This document shows, one piece after another, positions 1-9,316 of a stretch of DNA of 57,827 nucleotides (its first letter is position 1; every line of letters begins with the position of its first letter). Source of the DNA: Thermomonas sp. GTDB lineage: Bacteria > Pseudomonadota > Gammaproteobacteria > Xanthomonadales > Xanthomonadaceae. The notes under the pieces were generated by a model, which saw only the letters and a list, made by a program, of their open reading frames with translations, was not told the origin of the DNA and searched no databases. Where the stretch lies: positions 1 to 57,827 of the forward strand of contig NZ_JADZDS010000043.1 of NCBI RefSeq assembly GCF_020850895.1, in the 5' to 3' direction. A program made the position numbers and the translations under genes.

Positions 1-2
1 AA

Positions 3-87
3 TGGTGCCCAAGGGGGGACTCGAACCCCCACGACCTAAGCCGCTACCACCTCAAGGTAGTGCGTCTACCAATTCCGCCACCTGGGC
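3..87 (-). tRNA. tRNA-Leu (anticodon GAG)
   Basis: Read on the minus strand the segment starts GCCCAGGTGGCGGAATTGG and ends with an encoded CCA. The acceptor stem GCCCAGG pairs with the 3' end, the anticodon stem CTACC/GGTAG encloses the loop TTGAGGT (anticodon GAG), there is a long class II variable arm, and the T-loop is TTCGAGT. The length (85 nt) and D-arm are typical of bacterial leucine tRNAs. It lies 56 bp downstream of secG on the same strand, the usual secG-tRNA-Leu arrangement of gammaproteobacteria. Confidence 0.97.
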
Positions 88-143
88 TTTGTGTTTTTTG
101 CTCGCAACGCAGTGCGGGCCATACGGATCTGAATTCTCTGTCG

Positions 144-623
144 TCATTGACCCTGCTGAGGCGTCGGCGTAGTCGGTGCAGTTGCGCCTGTCGCTGGGGA
201 AACGGCGGCAGGAACGGCAGCAGGAGGAGGCATCTGCTGCTGTGCAGGCACCGATTCTGCCGTCGCCGGTTGAGCGGGTGCGGTTGGAATCTGCGGCATG
301 CCCGCGGGCACCGTCGGTGCGGTTCCCACCGGTCCCTGTTGCGCCATGACGCCCAGATCCGGGGCCCCGGCTGGTCCGGTTCGATTCGCCTGCCTGCTTG
401 CGTACATCGCCATGCCGAGGCTGATCACGAAGAACGCAACCGCCAGCCACTTCGTGCTTTTGCTCAGGAAACTGGAGGAGCCACGGGCACCAAAGACCGT
501 GGCCGAAGCCCCGCCGCCGAATCCCGATCCGGCCTGTGCACCACTGCCTTGCTGCAGCAATACAAGGGCAATGATCGCAATGGCGATCAGCACGAACAGG
601 ATGTTGACCAACTGCATCAGCAT
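144..623 (-). CDS. secG: Preprotein translocase subunit SecG
   Basis: SecG is the small accessory subunit of the SecYEG inner-membrane channel, which exports unfolded proteins with SecA. The 159-residue protein has the SecG pattern: a first membrane helix (residues about 5-23), the conserved loop with QQGSGAQAGSGFGGG and the ATVFGARG segment, then a second helix at about 57-76. The C-terminal half (about 80-159) is a Pro/Ala/Thr/Gln-rich low-complexity tail longer than in E. coli (110 aa), as in relatives with extended SecG. The start ATG at 623 opens directly on the first helix. It lies just downstream of tpiA (17 bp apart), so the two are probably co-transcribed. Confidence 0.95.
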   Translation of the reverse strand: MLMQLVNILFVLIAIAIIALVLLQQGSGAQAGSGFGGGASATVFGARGSSSFLSKSTKWLAVAFFVISLGMAMYASRQANRTGPAGAPDLGVMAQQGPVGTAPTVPAGMPQIPTAPAQPATAESVPAQQQMPPPAAVPAAVSPATGATAPTTPTPQQGQ

Positions 624-640
624 GAAACGTTTCCTTCGGG

Positions 641-1390
641 TCAGGCAGCCCGGGCAATGGCCAGGAAATCAGCAGCCACCAGTGAGGCGCCGCCGATCAG
701 GCCACCATCGACATCGGCCTGCGCGAACAGGCTGGACGCATTGCCGGGCTTGACGCTGCCCCCGTACAGGATTGGCAGCGAGCCGGCGATTGTAGCATCT
801 CCAGCCGCGATCTGGCCACGAATGAATGCATGGACGTCCTGCGCCTGCTCCGGGCTGGCGGTACGGCCGGTACCAATTGCCCAGACCGGCTCGTAAGCCA
901 CCACGGCTCGGGCAAACGCGATGGTTCCGACACGATCCAAGATCGGCTGCAACTGTCCCGCGATCACGGATTCGGTTTGGCCAGATTCCCGCTGTTCCAA
1001 ACTTTCGCCTACGCATAGGATCGGGACCAGACCGGCATGCTGTGCTGCTTCGAACTTGCGAGCCACCAGCTCACTTGATTCGGCATGGTATTGGCGTCGC
1101 TCTGAATGCCCGACCAGGACATGGCGTGCACCGATATCCGCCAGCATCGCTGCTGAGACTTCGCCGGTGAACGCGCCCTCTGCGTGCTCACTCACGTCCT
1201 GTGCTCCAAATGACAGGGCAGACCCGGCAAATCTGGCAACCAGCTTCCCGATGTAAGGGAAGGGCGGCAGGATCACCAGCTCAACCGCCCCTACCGAATC
1301 TGCGGCGGCTGCTATCTCTGTCACGAGTGCCGCAGCAAAAGCGCGGGTGCCGTTCAGCTTCCAGTTTCCGGCGACGATCGTGCGACGCAT
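641..1390 (-). CDS. tpiA: Triosephosphate isomerase
   Basis: TpiA interconverts dihydroxyacetone phosphate and glyceraldehyde 3-phosphate in glycolysis and gluconeogenesis in the cytoplasm. The 249-residue protein covers the whole TIM barrel. It has the substrate lysine in GNWKLNG near residue 11, the catalytic histidine in VGHSERR, and the catalytic glutamate in the AYEPVWAIGTG signature, followed by the phosphate-binding YGGSVKP loop. The start is supported by AAGGA about seven bases upstream of ATG. The gene order tpiA-secG-tRNA-Leu is conserved in relatives. Nothing looks disrupted. Confidence 0.97.
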   Translation of the reverse strand: MRRTIVAGNWKLNGTRAFAAALVTEIAAAADSVGAVELVILPPFPYIGKLVARFAGSALSFGAQDVSEHAEGAFTGEVSAAMLADIGARHVLVGHSERRQYHAESSELVARKFEAAQHAGLVPILCVGESLEQRESGQTESVIAGQLQPILDRVGTIAFARAVVAYEPVWAIGTGRTASPEQAQDVHAFIRGQIAAGDATIAGSLPILYGGSVKPGNASSLFAQADVDGGLIGGASLVAADFLAIARAA

Positions 1391-1798
1391 GGGTATCCTT
1401 CGGCGCTCAAATCATGAGTCTATCAACCGTCAGGTCGATGTGCATATTTCCGGCGTCGACCACCCATTCCCGATATTGCTTGCATTGCCCGACCGCAAGT
1501 CGAACCGTACCTCGACTGCAGGGGTCCAATGACGGGCGGGTGTCGAACTGGCTCAATCGCCTGCTGGTCGACAATGCAGCCATGATCCATTGCGCCACCG
1601 CCGACTGCGGCAGCCTGCCGGTGGACGCGGGGATGCCCACGCGAGGACGCCCCTGACGGGACCGCGCCGCGTGGAAGAGACGCCACGACAAAGTCCCACT
1701 CGGCGGCCGATGCCGACCGCACAGAGCCTGCGCGGCACAGCCGACTCGGCGCGGGTTGACGCCGCCACAACCGATCCGGTGTCCGCGGCGCGCTCTGG
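1391..1798. other. Intergenic stretch, no gene recognised
   Basis: This 408-bp gap lies between the tpiA start and the end of the 2OG oxygenase gene. Short open frames exist on both strands, but none has a ribosome-binding site plus a recognisable protein. A stretch at about 1515-1600 faintly resembles a tRNA T-loop, but its stems do not pair. The tpiA promoter should lie near its left end: the minus strand has TAGACT at roughly 1417-1422. It may hold remains of a decayed gene. Confidence 0.4.
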
Positions 1799-2758
1799 TT
1801 AGATCAGCTTGATTTCGCGGAGGCGTTGTTCCAGATACGCCTGCGCAGTGATTGGCTCAGGGTAGCGCTTGGGAGTGTCCGGCGTGATGCACGAAGGCAG
1901 CACGTCGATCAGGAAGTCCGGGTTCGGGTGCAGGAAGAACGGCACCGAATAGCGCGGCTCGCGCGCTTTCGGCCCCAGGGGATTGACCACGCGGTGGGTG
2001 GTCGAGGGATAGACATGGTTGGTCAAGCGCTGGAGCATATCGCCGATGTTGACGACGATGGTGTCGGCATCGGCCGTAAACGGCACCCATTCGCCCTGAC
2101 GTGACAACACCTGCAAGCCTTCAGCGCTGGCGCCGACCAGCAGGGTAATCAGGTTGATGTCCTCGTGGGCGCCGGAACGGATGTTGGGAATGTCGCCTTC
2201 CGGGATTGGCGGATAGTGCAGCGGACGCAGGATCGAATTACCGCAGTTGGTCTTGTCTGCGAACCAGTCGGCTGGCAGGCCGATATGCAGCGCCAGCGCG
2301 GAGAGCACCTTTGATCCCAATGCGTCCAAGTCCCGGTAAAGGCGGTAGCCCTCACTCCGGAACGCCGGGACTTCATCGGGCCACAGGTTCTTCGGCATCA
2401 CGTCGCAATACTGCGAGTCATCCGTAATGTCCCGACCGATGTGCCAGAACTCCTTGAGGTCGAAGTGGTTGGAATCCTTTGCTGTTTCAACGCCGAACGG
2501 GGTGTAACCGCGGGCGCCTCCACTGCCGGCAAGGTGGTAACGCATCTTGGTGTCGACGGGCAAGGCGAAGAATTCGCGGAACGCGGCATAGGCGGCATCG
2601 ATCCGTGCCTGCGGGATACCGTGGTTGCGAATGCCGGCAAAACCCCATTCTCGGTAGGCCGCGCCCAACGCGTCCACGAACGCCTGGCGTTCGGAAGGGC
2701 TGGAGGGATGGCTGAAACGGCGAATATCAAAGGTTGGGATTGGTGAAGTCATGGGCAT
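1799..2758 (-). CDS. Isopenicillin-N-synthase-like 2-oxoglutarate/Fe(II) oxygenase
   Basis: This 319-residue protein belongs to the IPNS/DIOX family of non-haem iron oxygenases. The N-terminal DIOX_N region includes the family pattern WGFAGIRNHGIP and the stretch YTPFGVETAKD. The jelly-roll core carries the iron triad H198-x-D200 (AHED) and H255 (THRVVNP), and the 2-oxoglutarate-binding R269-x-S271 (RYS). All key residues are present, so it should be active, but the substrate cannot be read from sequence. ATG 2758 was chosen because AGAGGA lies just upstream; an in-frame ATG at 2752 also fits. It follows glmM by 45 bp and is likely the last gene of that transcript. Confidence 0.88.
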   Translation of the reverse strand: MPMTSPIPTFDIRRFSHPSSPSERQAFVDALGAAYREWGFAGIRNHGIPQARIDAAYAAFREFFALPVDTKMRYHLAGSGGARGYTPFGVETAKDSNHFDLKEFWHIGRDITDDSQYCDVMPKNLWPDEVPAFRSEGYRLYRDLDALGSKVLSALALHIGLPADWFADKTNCGNSILRPLHYPPIPEGDIPNIRSGAHEDINLITLLVGASAEGLQVLSRQGEWVPFTADADTIVVNIGDMLQRLTNHVYPSTTHRVVNPLGPKAREPRYSVPFFLHPNPDFLIDVLPSCITPDTPKRYPEPITAQAYLEQRLREIKLI

Positions 2759-2803
2759 GTCATCCTCTGCCAAGCCCCCGCGCCATGGGGGGCGGTGCAT
2801 CAC

Positions 2804-4165
2804 TCATGCAACGGCCGCCCGCACACTCTCCGCGAGCGCCAGCAAGGTGGAATCGACCAATGCGACATCATCGGCTTCCACCGTGACCCGCACCACCGGC
2901 TCCGTCCCCGATGGGCGCAGGAACGCACGCCCCCTGCCCTCGACCATGCCTTGGGCCTGCGCCAGCGCAAGCTTGACACTGTCCGTCTCGGTCGGCTGGC
3001 ATTTGCCGTCATATCGCACATTGACGGTTTTCTGCGGCACCTTGCGCAGGCCTGCCAGTGCCGTCGAAAGATCCGAACCGCACCTTTGCAGGACGTCCAG
3101 CACCTGCAGTGCGCTGACGATGCCATCGCCCGTGCTGGCGCGATCCAGACACAGGATGTGCCCACTGGCTTCGCCACCCAGCACGCCGCCGTGCACCAGC
3201 AGCTGCTGGTGGACATGGCGATCACCGACCTTGGCGCGCAGGAAGGGAATTCCGCGAGCGGCCAACGCCTGTTCCAAACCGAAATTGGTCATCAGCGTGC
3301 CGACCACCGGCCCACGCAGGCGACCGGAGTCCTGCCAATCGCAAGCCAGCAGGTAGAGAATTCCGTCACCATCGCGTACCTGTCCATTGCCGTCGACCAG
3401 CAGCACGCGATCACCATCGCCGTCAAAGGCAATGCCCAGGTCAGCACCGGTTTCCTGCACCCGCAGGGCAAGCAATTCGGGATGCGTCGACCCGACGCCA
3501 TCGTTGATGTTCAGTCCGTTGGGTTCGATGCCGATTGCATCGACGTGTGCACCCAGTTCGCGCAACACCAAGGGCGCGAGTTGGTAGGTCGCGCCATTCG
3601 CACAATCCACGACGATCCGCAGGCCGTTGAGATGGAAATCCTTGGGTACCGAATTCTTGCAGGCCTCGACGTAACGTCCCACTGCATCGCGGGTGCGTAC
3701 GGCCTTGCCCAACTGCTCCGAGGGAACGGTGGAGAACGGCTGCTCGAGCGCGGCTTCGATGGCCAATTCGGTGGCATCATCGAGTTTTTCACCGAGCGAG
3801 GAAAAGAACTTGATGCCGTTGTCGTGGTGTGGATTGTGCGAGGCGGAAATCACGATGCCACCGTCGGCGCGCATCGAACGGGTCAGGTGCGCAACCGCCG
3901 GGGTCGGCATCGGCCCCATCAGCTGCACGTCCACCCCGGCAGCCACCAGGCCGGCTTCCAGCGCAGCTTCGAACATGTAATTCGAGATGCGCGTGTCCTT
4001 GCCGATCACCACCATGGGCTTGCGCCATTCCGGAAGTGAGCGCGCCTCGGCGACAAGTGCATGGCCGTAGGCATTGCCAAGGCGAAGTACGAAATCTGCC
4101 GAAATCGGCGCTTCGCCAACCCTTCCGCGGATGCCGTCGGTCCCGAAATACCTACGCTGGCTCAT
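2804..4165 (-). CDS. glmM: Phosphoglucosamine mutase
   Basis: GlmM converts glucosamine-6-phosphate to glucosamine-1-phosphate, the step before GlmU makes UDP-GlcNAc for peptidoglycan and lipid A. The 453-residue protein has the four-domain alpha-D-phosphohexomutase layout. It begins [11 protein letters not shown], carries the phosphorylated serine in ISASHNP (S109), and binds Mg through DGDGDR (D248, D250, D252). The C-terminal phosphate-binding loop is RPSGTEP. Length and start match the family. It overlaps the accD stop by 4 bp (ATGA), so the two are translationally coupled. Confidence 0.97.
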   Translation of the reverse strand: MSQRRYFGTDGIRGRVGEAPISADFVLRLGNAYGHALVAEARSLPEWRKPMVVIGKDTRISNYMFEAALEAGLVAAGVDVQLMGPMPTPAVAHLTRSMRADGGIVISASHNPHHDNGIKFFSSLGEKLDDATELAIEAALEQPFSTVPSEQLGKAVRTRDAVGRYVEACKNSVPKDFHLNGLRIVVDCANGATYQLAPLVLRELGAHVDAIGIEPNGLNINDGVGSTHPELLALRVQETGADLGIAFDGDGDRVLLVDGNGQVRDGDGILYLLACDWQDSGRLRGPVVGTLMTNFGLEQALAARGIPFLRAKVGDRHVHQQLLVHGGVLGGEASGHILCLDRASTGDGIVSALQVLDVLQRCGSDLSTALAGLRKVPQKTVNVRYDGKCQPTETDSVKLALAQAQGMVEGRGRAFLRPSGTEPVVRVTVEADDVALVDSTLLALAESVRAAVA

Positions 4166-5046
4166 GCTGCCCCTCCGTTTGGGACAGGCTGCTTCATCAG
4201 CAATGCCAACAACCGCGACAGGCGATTGCGCAGTTCACGTCGGTCGACGATCTGGTCTACCGTGCCGTGCCGGAGCAGGAATTCACTGCGCTGGAAGCCG
4301 TCCGGGAGTTTTTCGCGCACGGTTTGCTCGATCACGCGCTGGCCGGCAAACCCGATCAAGGCGCCAGGCTCGGCAATATTGAGATCGCCCAGCATTGCGA
4401 AGCTGGCGGATACTCCGCCGGTGGTCGGATGGGTCAACACGGAAATGAACGGCAGGCCCGCGGCACGCAATCGGCCCAATGCCGCCGAGGTCTTGGCCAT
4501 TTGCAACAGTGACAGCAGGCTTTCCTGCATGCGCGCTCCACCGCTGGCGGTAAAGCAGACAAACGGACAGCGCAACTCCAGCGCACGCTCGGCGCCTAAG
4601 GTGAAGCGCTCTCCGACCACCGAACCCATCGATCCACCCATGTAGGCAAAATCAAACGCTGCTGCAATCAGGTCATGGCCAGCCAGCTTGCCCTCGAGGA
4701 CAACCAAGGCATCGCGCTCGCCGGTGGATTTCTGCGCCGCCTTGATGCGGTCCGCATATTTTTTCTGATCCTTGAACTTGAGCACGTCGATCGGGCCGAG
4801 GCTGGCGCCGATTTCCCGCACCTCGCCTTCGTCCAGCAATGCCGCAAGCCGTGTGCGCGCGCGAATCGCCATGTGAAACCCGCACTTGGGGCACACCTCG
4901 AGGTGTTCTTCGAGCTCTGGCCGGTACAGCGCCACGCCACAGTTGGCGCACTTTTCCCACAGGCCCTCGGGGACATTGCGCTTGCGCTCGCCGCCTGCCT
5001 CGGTGCGGATGCCGGTGCTAGGCATCAGTTTCTTGAGCCAACTCAT
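4162..5046 (-). CDS. accD: Acetyl-CoA carboxylase carboxyltransferase subunit beta
   Basis: AccD is the zinc-bearing half of the carboxyltransferase that moves CO2 from carboxybiotin to acetyl-CoA, the first step of fatty-acid synthesis; its partner AccA is encoded at 34752-35714. The 294-residue protein starts [10 protein letters not shown] and has the four-cysteine zinc ribbon C33-x2-C36 and C52-x2-C55. A crotonase-fold core follows, with the acyl-CoA binding [10 protein letters not shown] and ASGGARMQE motifs. It is followed by glmM with a 4-bp overlap and preceded by trpA after 41 bp. Confidence 0.97.
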   Translation of the reverse strand: MSWLKKLMPSTGIRTEAGGERKRNVPEGLWEKCANCGVALYRPELEEHLEVCPKCGFHMAIRARTRLAALLDEGEVREIGASLGPIDVLKFKDQKKYADRIKAAQKSTGERDALVVLEGKLAGHDLIAAAFDFAYMGGSMGSVVGERFTLGAERALELRCPFVCFTASGGARMQESLLSLLQMAKTSAALGRLRAAGLPFISVLTHPTTGGVSASFAMLGDLNIAEPGALIGFAGQRVIEQTVREKLPDGFQRSEFLLRHGTVDQIVDRRELRNRLSRLLALLMKQPVPNGGAA

Positions 5047-5087
5047 CGAATTCGACCAGTCTCGGTTTCGGTCGGGCGTTCGGAAGT

Positions 5088-5894
5088 CTAGCGCGCGACG
5101 TTGTCGAGCGCTGCGCGGAGGGGACGCAGGAATTCCGCGGCCACCACGCCTTCCGACCCAGGTGAGGCCATGGCCAAGGCCGAAACAAGTGCACTGCCCA
5201 CCACCACGCCGTCGGCACGGGCCGCAATCGCCGACGCGCTTTCGGCATCACGGATCCCGAACCCGACCAGCACCGGAACCCGTGCCCATTCGCGCATCGC
5301 CTCGAGATGCTGCCCGATTTCGCTGGCGTCCGGCCTTGCGGCTCCGGTGACGCCGGCATAACTGACGTAATAGAGATAGCCCTCCGCCTGTTCACACAGG
5401 CGTTCCAGACGATCCCGGGGCGTTGTCGGCGCGACCAGGGTAATCAGTTCCAATCGGTGTGCAGAAAAAGCAGCTCGATAGGCTCCTGCCTCTTCCTGCG
5501 GGAGATCGACCAGCAGCATGCCGTCGACGCCCGCTTCCGATGCCTCGGCCGCGCATGCATCCACGCCGTGGACCTCGACCGGATTGAGGTAGCCCATCAG
5601 CACGATCGGGGTGTCCCGGTCGCGCTGCCTGAATTCGCGCACACAGCCCAGCACGTAGCCCAGTCCGGCGCCACGCGTCAGCGCACGCTCGGAGCTGCGC
5701 TGGATCACCGGGCCATCAGCCATCGGGTCGGAGAACGGCACGCCCAACTCGATCACATCCGCACCGGCATCGGCCAAGGCATGCAAGACCGATACCGTTG
5801 CTTCGAGCGAAGGGTCGCCTGCCGTGATGAACGGCACCAGCGCCTTGCGACCGGACGCACGCAGCGCGCCAAGTCGTTGCCCAAGTCGGGTCAT
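5088..5894 (-). CDS. trpA: Tryptophan synthase alpha chain
   Basis: TrpA cleaves indole-3-glycerol phosphate to indole and glyceraldehyde 3-phosphate and passes indole to TrpB through the tunnel of the alpha2-beta2 complex. The 268-residue TIM barrel has the signature [16 protein letters not shown], including the catalytic Glu-Asp pair (E in [11 protein letters not shown] and D in VLMGYLNPV-adjacent helices), the loop [11 protein letters not shown], and the phosphate-binding GFGIRDAES. Its start overlaps the stop of the DUF3144 gene by 4 bp. It sits two genes below trpB rather than directly after it. Confidence 0.97.
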   Translation of the reverse strand: MTRLGQRLGALRASGRKALVPFITAGDPSLEATVSVLHALADAGADVIELGVPFSDPMADGPVIQRSSERALTRGAGLGYVLGCVREFRQRDRDTPIVLMGYLNPVEVHGVDACAAEASEAGVDGMLLVDLPQEEAGAYRAAFSAHRLELITLVAPTTPRDRLERLCEQAEGYLYYVSYAGVTGAARPDASEIGQHLEAMREWARVPVLVGFGIRDAESASAIAARADGVVVGSALVSALAMASPGSEGVVAAEFLRPLRAALDNVAR

Positions 5895-6358
5895 TCTGCG
5901 TTGGCGGCAGGTGGCGTAGGCCGGGCTGCAGCGACATAGCCCTCCGCGGGGGTTTTCGCAGCGCTGTCTTTCTCACGCCCGACCTTGAGCCCTGCGGCCG
6001 CGTATTCAGCCGCCAATTCGGACTCCCCGACGTCGATGCCGCGTTCCTCCCCGATCCCATCCAGATGCTGGTTGAGCATCTTGCGGAAGACCTCGGTCGT
6101 CTGGTCGAGGAAGTTCTTGCGCTCCTGCGCTGCATACATCGGCTTGACGGCCATCAGGAAGTGATGGGCGTTGAATCGTGCGGCGGCGAACTGGATCGCC
6201 AGTCCGGGGCCTCCCGGGCCCACTTTCTGGGCTTGGGCGTCGGCGACGGTGAGATATTCATTCACGGCATCGATGAACGCCGGGTCGATCGTGCCATTGT
6301 TGTTTTGTTGTGCGGCTTGAGCCGCATTGGCGGGCTGCGCCTGAGTGTCTTCGGCCAT
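5891..6358 (-). CDS. DUF3144-like protein of unknown function within the trp operon
   Basis: This 155-residue soluble protein lies between trpB and trpA. After a low-complexity Ala/Gln/Asn-rich start (residues 1-18), the segment at about 20-100 resembles the DUF3144 family: an N-terminal FIDAVNEY helix, the QFAAARFNAHHFLMA helix, and an EVFRKMLNQHLDGI segment. The C-terminal 45 residues are Ala/Pro-rich and likely disordered. No catalytic motif is visible. ATG 6358 was chosen because AGGAG lies seven bases upstream; an upstream ATG at 6424 would add non-family residues. Its stop overlaps trpA, so both are expressed together. The family assignment is from remembered motifs and moderately sure. 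Confidence 0.75.
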   Translation of the reverse strand: MAEDTQAQPANAAQAAQQNNNGTIDPAFIDAVNEYLTVADAQAQKVGPGGPGLAIQFAAARFNAHHFLMAVKPMYAAQERKNFLDQTTEVFRKMLNQHLDGIGEERGIDVGESELAAEYAAAGLKVGREKDSAAKTPAEGYVAAARPTPPAANAE

Positions 6359-6445
6359 GGCCGGCTCCTGCTGGATGTGCGGTGGGGAATCGCGCATTGT
6401 CGCGCAATTCCCTTCGAGGTCCAAATCCGACGTCCGACCTACCTG

Positions 6446-7684
6446 CTACAACGCAAGCCCCTCGCGCGCAGCAATCGTGTGCACGTCCTTGTCGCCGCGG
6501 CCGGACAGATTGCAAAGCACCAGCGCGTCCTTGGGCAGGCCTTCCGCCAGCTTGATCGCCTGCGCCACCGCGTGGCTGGATTCCAGCGCCGGCAGAATCC
6601 CCTCGCTGCGGGTCAGACGATGGAAGGCGGCCAGCGCCTCGGCGTCGGTGACGCCAATGTACTCGGCACGTCCCGTGTCCTTCAGGAAGGCGTGTTCGGG
6701 GCCAACGCCGGGATAGTCGAGACCTGCGGAAATCGAATGGGTCTCGATGATCTGGCCATCGTCATCGCAAATCACATAGGTCCGATTGCCGTGCAAAACC
6801 CCGACCCGGCCAGCGGCAAGCGAGGCGGCATGACGCCCGGTCTCGATGCCGTCACCGGCCGCCTCGGCACCGACGATGCGCACGTCGGGGTCATTGAGGA
6901 AGGCATGGAACAGGCCGATGGCATTGCTGCCGCCGCCGACGCAGGCGGTGATGACGTCCGGCAGGCGGCCGTAGTCGGCCAGCATCTGCGCGCGCGCCTC
7001 GCGCCCAACCACCGCGTTGAAATCGCGCACCATGCGCGGGTACGGGTCAGGGCCGGCGACGGTGCCGATGATGTAGAAGGTGTCGCGCACGTTCGTCACC
7101 CAGTCGCGCATCGCCTCGTTGAGCGCGTCCTTGAGGGTGGCGCTGCCGCTGGTGACCGGGACGACCGTCGCACCCAGCAATTTCATCCGATGGACATTGA
7201 TCTTCTGCCGCTCGATGTCGGTCACACCCATGTAGACCACGCATTCCAGCCCCAGCCGGGTGGCCACGGTGGCGCTGGCCACACCATGCTGGCCGGCACC
7301 GGTCTCGGCGATGATCCGGGTCTTGCCCATTCGACTGGCGAGCAGGGCCTGGCCGATGGTGTTGTTGATCTTGTGTGCGCCGGTGTGGTTCAGGTCTTCG
7401 CGCTTGAACAGGATCTGCGCGCCGCCGACCTCGCGTGACAGGCGCTGGGCGTGGTAGATCGGGCTGGGCCGACCGACATAGTGCTTGAGGTCGTGATCGA
7501 ACGCGGCGATGAAGGTCGGATCGACCCGCGCGGCATCGTAGGCGGCTGCCAGTTCCTGCAAGGGGCCGATCAGGGTTTCGGCGACGAAGCGGCCGCCGTG
7601 GCGGCCGAAATGACCGGCGGCGTCGGGATAGGCGTGGTAGTCGATCGCCGCGGCGGGCGCGGACTGGTCAGGCAGGACGGTCAT
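6446..7684 (-). CDS. trpB: Tryptophan synthase beta chain
   Basis: TrpB condenses indole with L-serine to L-tryptophan using pyridoxal phosphate. The 412-residue protein has the signature [11 protein letters not shown] with the Schiff-base lysine K105. It also has the serine-binding ETGAGQHG loop and the PLP-phosphate loop GGGSNAIG, ending with the C-terminal NLSGRGDKD motif. The N-terminal 12 residues ([12 protein letters not shown]) are a short extension before the conserved core. No LysR-type trpI-like regulator lies next to it; the gap to trpF is 183 bp and holds a small hairpin on the minus strand at 7756-7771. Confidence 0.97.
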   Translation of the reverse strand: MTVLPDQSAPAAAIDYHAYPDAAGHFGRHGGRFVAETLIGPLQELAAAYDAARVDPTFIAAFDHDLKHYVGRPSPIYHAQRLSREVGGAQILFKREDLNHTGAHKINNTIGQALLASRMGKTRIIAETGAGQHGVASATVATRLGLECVVYMGVTDIERQKINVHRMKLLGATVVPVTSGSATLKDALNEAMRDWVTNVRDTFYIIGTVAGPDPYPRMVRDFNAVVGREARAQMLADYGRLPDVITACVGGGSNAIGLFHAFLNDPDVRIVGAEAAGDGIETGRHAASLAAGRVGVLHGNRTYVICDDDGQIIETHSISAGLDYPGVGPEHAFLKDTGRAEYIGVTDAEALAAFHRLTRSEGILPALESSHAVAQAIKLAEGLPKDALVLCNLSGRGDKDVHTIAAREGLAL

Positions 7685-7867
7685 GTGGTGACTCCGGAAG
7701 CGTCATTCAGACGGGTTGCGAGTGCGGCGAACGCGCTCGCGCAGGCAGTGCTTGGGCGAACGCCCGTTCGCTGCTTATCTGACGGCCGCCGCAGGCACGC
7801 GCCGCCAACGCCGCAGCGAGCGGCCGAAGGGTGCGCGTGGGCGATGGGAGGACTTCACCCGCATAGC

Positions 7868-8518
7868 CTACCCGATCGTCGGGTCAGCCGCGCCAACATC
7901 GGCGGCGCGCACCGCGGCGACGAAGCGTCGCATCGCCTCCGGGTCCTTGATCCCGGGTGCACATTCAATCCCGCTGGCGACATCCACCCCCCAGGGCCGG
8001 GCTGCCCTGACCGCAACGCCGACATTGCCTGCCGTCAATCCACCCGCGAGCAGGATCGGGCGCTCGGCATCCCGCGGCAAACGGTCCCAGTCGAAGCGCC
8101 GCCCACTGCCTCCTGCCTCGCCGGCAGCATGGCCATCGAGCACGAATCCATCGGCAGCGGGATGGCGCGCCATCGCGGGCAAGGGGTCGCCACCCTCGCC
8201 CATCGCGATGGCCTTCCAGAACGGCAGGCCGAAGCTCGTGCAAAACCCATTGTCCTCGCCGCCGTGGAACTGCAGCACGTCCGGTCGCACGCGCGAAACA
8301 ACCGCGTCGACGTCGGCGCGCGGGTTGTCCATCAACAGCGCCACCACCGCTGTGGTCGATGGCAGCAGGGCGCGCAGGGCCGCTGCTTGTTCAAGCGCCA
8401 CACGGCGTGGGCTGCGTTCGGCGAAGATCAACCCGATGAAATCGACCTCCAACGCAACCGCCAGCGCCACGTCCTCGGCGCGGGTCATGCCACACAGCTT
8501 GATCCGAGTCCGGCTCAC
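7868..8518 (-). CDS. trpF: Phosphoribosylanthranilate isomerase
   Basis: TrpF performs the Amadori rearrangement of N-(5'-phosphoribosyl)-anthranilate, the third step of tryptophan synthesis. The 216-residue barrel starts [16 protein letters not shown], the KxCG motif with the catalytic cysteine. It keeps the LQFHGGED motif, the catalytic-aspartate region [14 protein letters not shown], and [12 protein letters not shown] for phosphate binding. GTG at 8518 is the best start: it opens directly on the family core and its GTGA overlaps the truA stop by 4 bp, while an upstream ATG at 8545 lies inside truA. Confidence 0.95.
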   Translation of the reverse strand: MSRTRIKLCGMTRAEDVALAVALEVDFIGLIFAERSPRRVALEQAAALRALLPSTTAVVALLMDNPRADVDAVVSRVRPDVLQFHGGEDNGFCTSFGLPFWKAIAMGEGGDPLPAMARHPAADGFVLDGHAAGEAGGSGRRFDWDRLPRDAERPILLAGGLTAGNVGVAVRAARPWGVDVASGIECAPGIKDPEAMRRFVAAVRAADVGAADPTIG

Positions 8519-9300
8519 AGCGTGACCTCGGCCGGCAGGCCGCACGCGACCGGATAGCGCGGCCCGAGGAACAACAATCCGGCCGACGGCGCGGTGGGGC
8601 CAGCGGCAGTGCGATCACGCCCGTCCAGCACCTCTGCCATCCAGTCGACCGGGCGTTCGCCGCGCCCGATGAGCAACAGCGAACCCACGAGGTTGCGCAC
8701 CATGTGATGCAGGAAGGCATTGGCCTGCACTTCGACCACCACCTCGTCGTCCATGCGGACCACATTGATGTGTTGCAGGTTGCGGCGCGCGTGGGTGGCT
8801 TGGCATTGGGTGCTGCGGAACGCGGAGAAATCCCGTTCGCCGAGCAAGGCCTGCGCTGCGGCGTGCATGGCATCGGCATCCAGTGGCAAGGGCTCCCAGC
8901 CCAGGAACTGGCGCGCAAGGCCCGGCCGCGCGCTGCGGTTGAGGATGCGATAGCGATAGCGGCGTGCGCGTGCGGAGAACCGCGCATTGAACTCGGCGTC
9001 CACCGGCACGCACCAGCGCACTGCCAACGTCGGCGGCAGGTTGGCGGTGGTGCCAAGGATCCAACTGCGCTGTGTGCGCTGGGCGTCGCTGTCGAAATGC
9101 ACCACCTGGCAACGCGCATGCACGCCGGCATCGGTGCGGCCGGCGCAAACGGTCGTCACCGGGGCATCGGCCACCCGAGACAATGCAGATTCCAACGCGT
9201 TCTGCAGGCTGCCATCAGGCTCCGCGCTTCCGGGCTGGCTCAACCGTTGCCAGCCCGAAAACCCACTGCCGTCGTATTCGATCCCCAGCGCGTACCGCAT
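8515..9300 (-). CDS. truA: tRNA pseudouridine(38-40) synthase TruA
   Basis: TruA isomerises uridines 38-40 of the tRNA anticodon stem. The 261-residue protein starts [17 protein letters not shown] and carries the catalytic aspartate in the hallmark [11 protein letters not shown]. It then has the conserved [11 protein letters not shown] and [11 protein letters not shown] segments. ATG 9300 is preferred over an upstream in-frame ATG at 9336 because the family begins at MRYAL and the upstream choice would overlap fimV. It is followed by trpF with a 4-bp overlap, an order shared with other gammaproteobacteria (fimV-truA-trpF). Confidence 0.96.
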   Translation of the reverse strand: MRYALGIEYDGSGFSGWQRLSQPGSAEPDGSLQNALESALSRVADAPVTTVCAGRTDAGVHARCQVVHFDSDAQRTQRSWILGTTANLPPTLAVRWCVPVDAEFNARFSARARRYRYRILNRSARPGLARQFLGWEPLPLDADAMHAAAQALLGERDFSAFRSTQCQATHARRNLQHINVVRMDDEVVVEVQANAFLHHMVRNLVGSLLLIGRGERPVDWMAEVLDGRDRTAAGPTAPSAGLLFLGPRYPVACGLPAEVTL

Positions 9301-9316
9301 ACTCGCCCGTGCGCGG

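Noticed and set aside
1515-1600. tRNA-like sequence on the minus strand
   Set aside because: It has a TTCGAC-like loop, but the T-stem and acceptor stem do not pair and there is no anticodon arm.
2795-4039. A 414-residue open frame antisense to glmM
   Set aside because: GlmM is complete on the minus strand with its active-site serine and metal loop; the plus-strand frame is a shadow.
7756-7771. Attenuator hairpin between trpF and trpB
   Set aside because: The GCGAAC/GTTCGC stem is short, no Trp-codon leader peptide or U-run is seen, so attenuation is not supported.
8519-8545. ATG start for TrpF at 8545
   Set aside because: It lies within truA and adds residues not in the family; the GTG overlapping the truA stop fits better.
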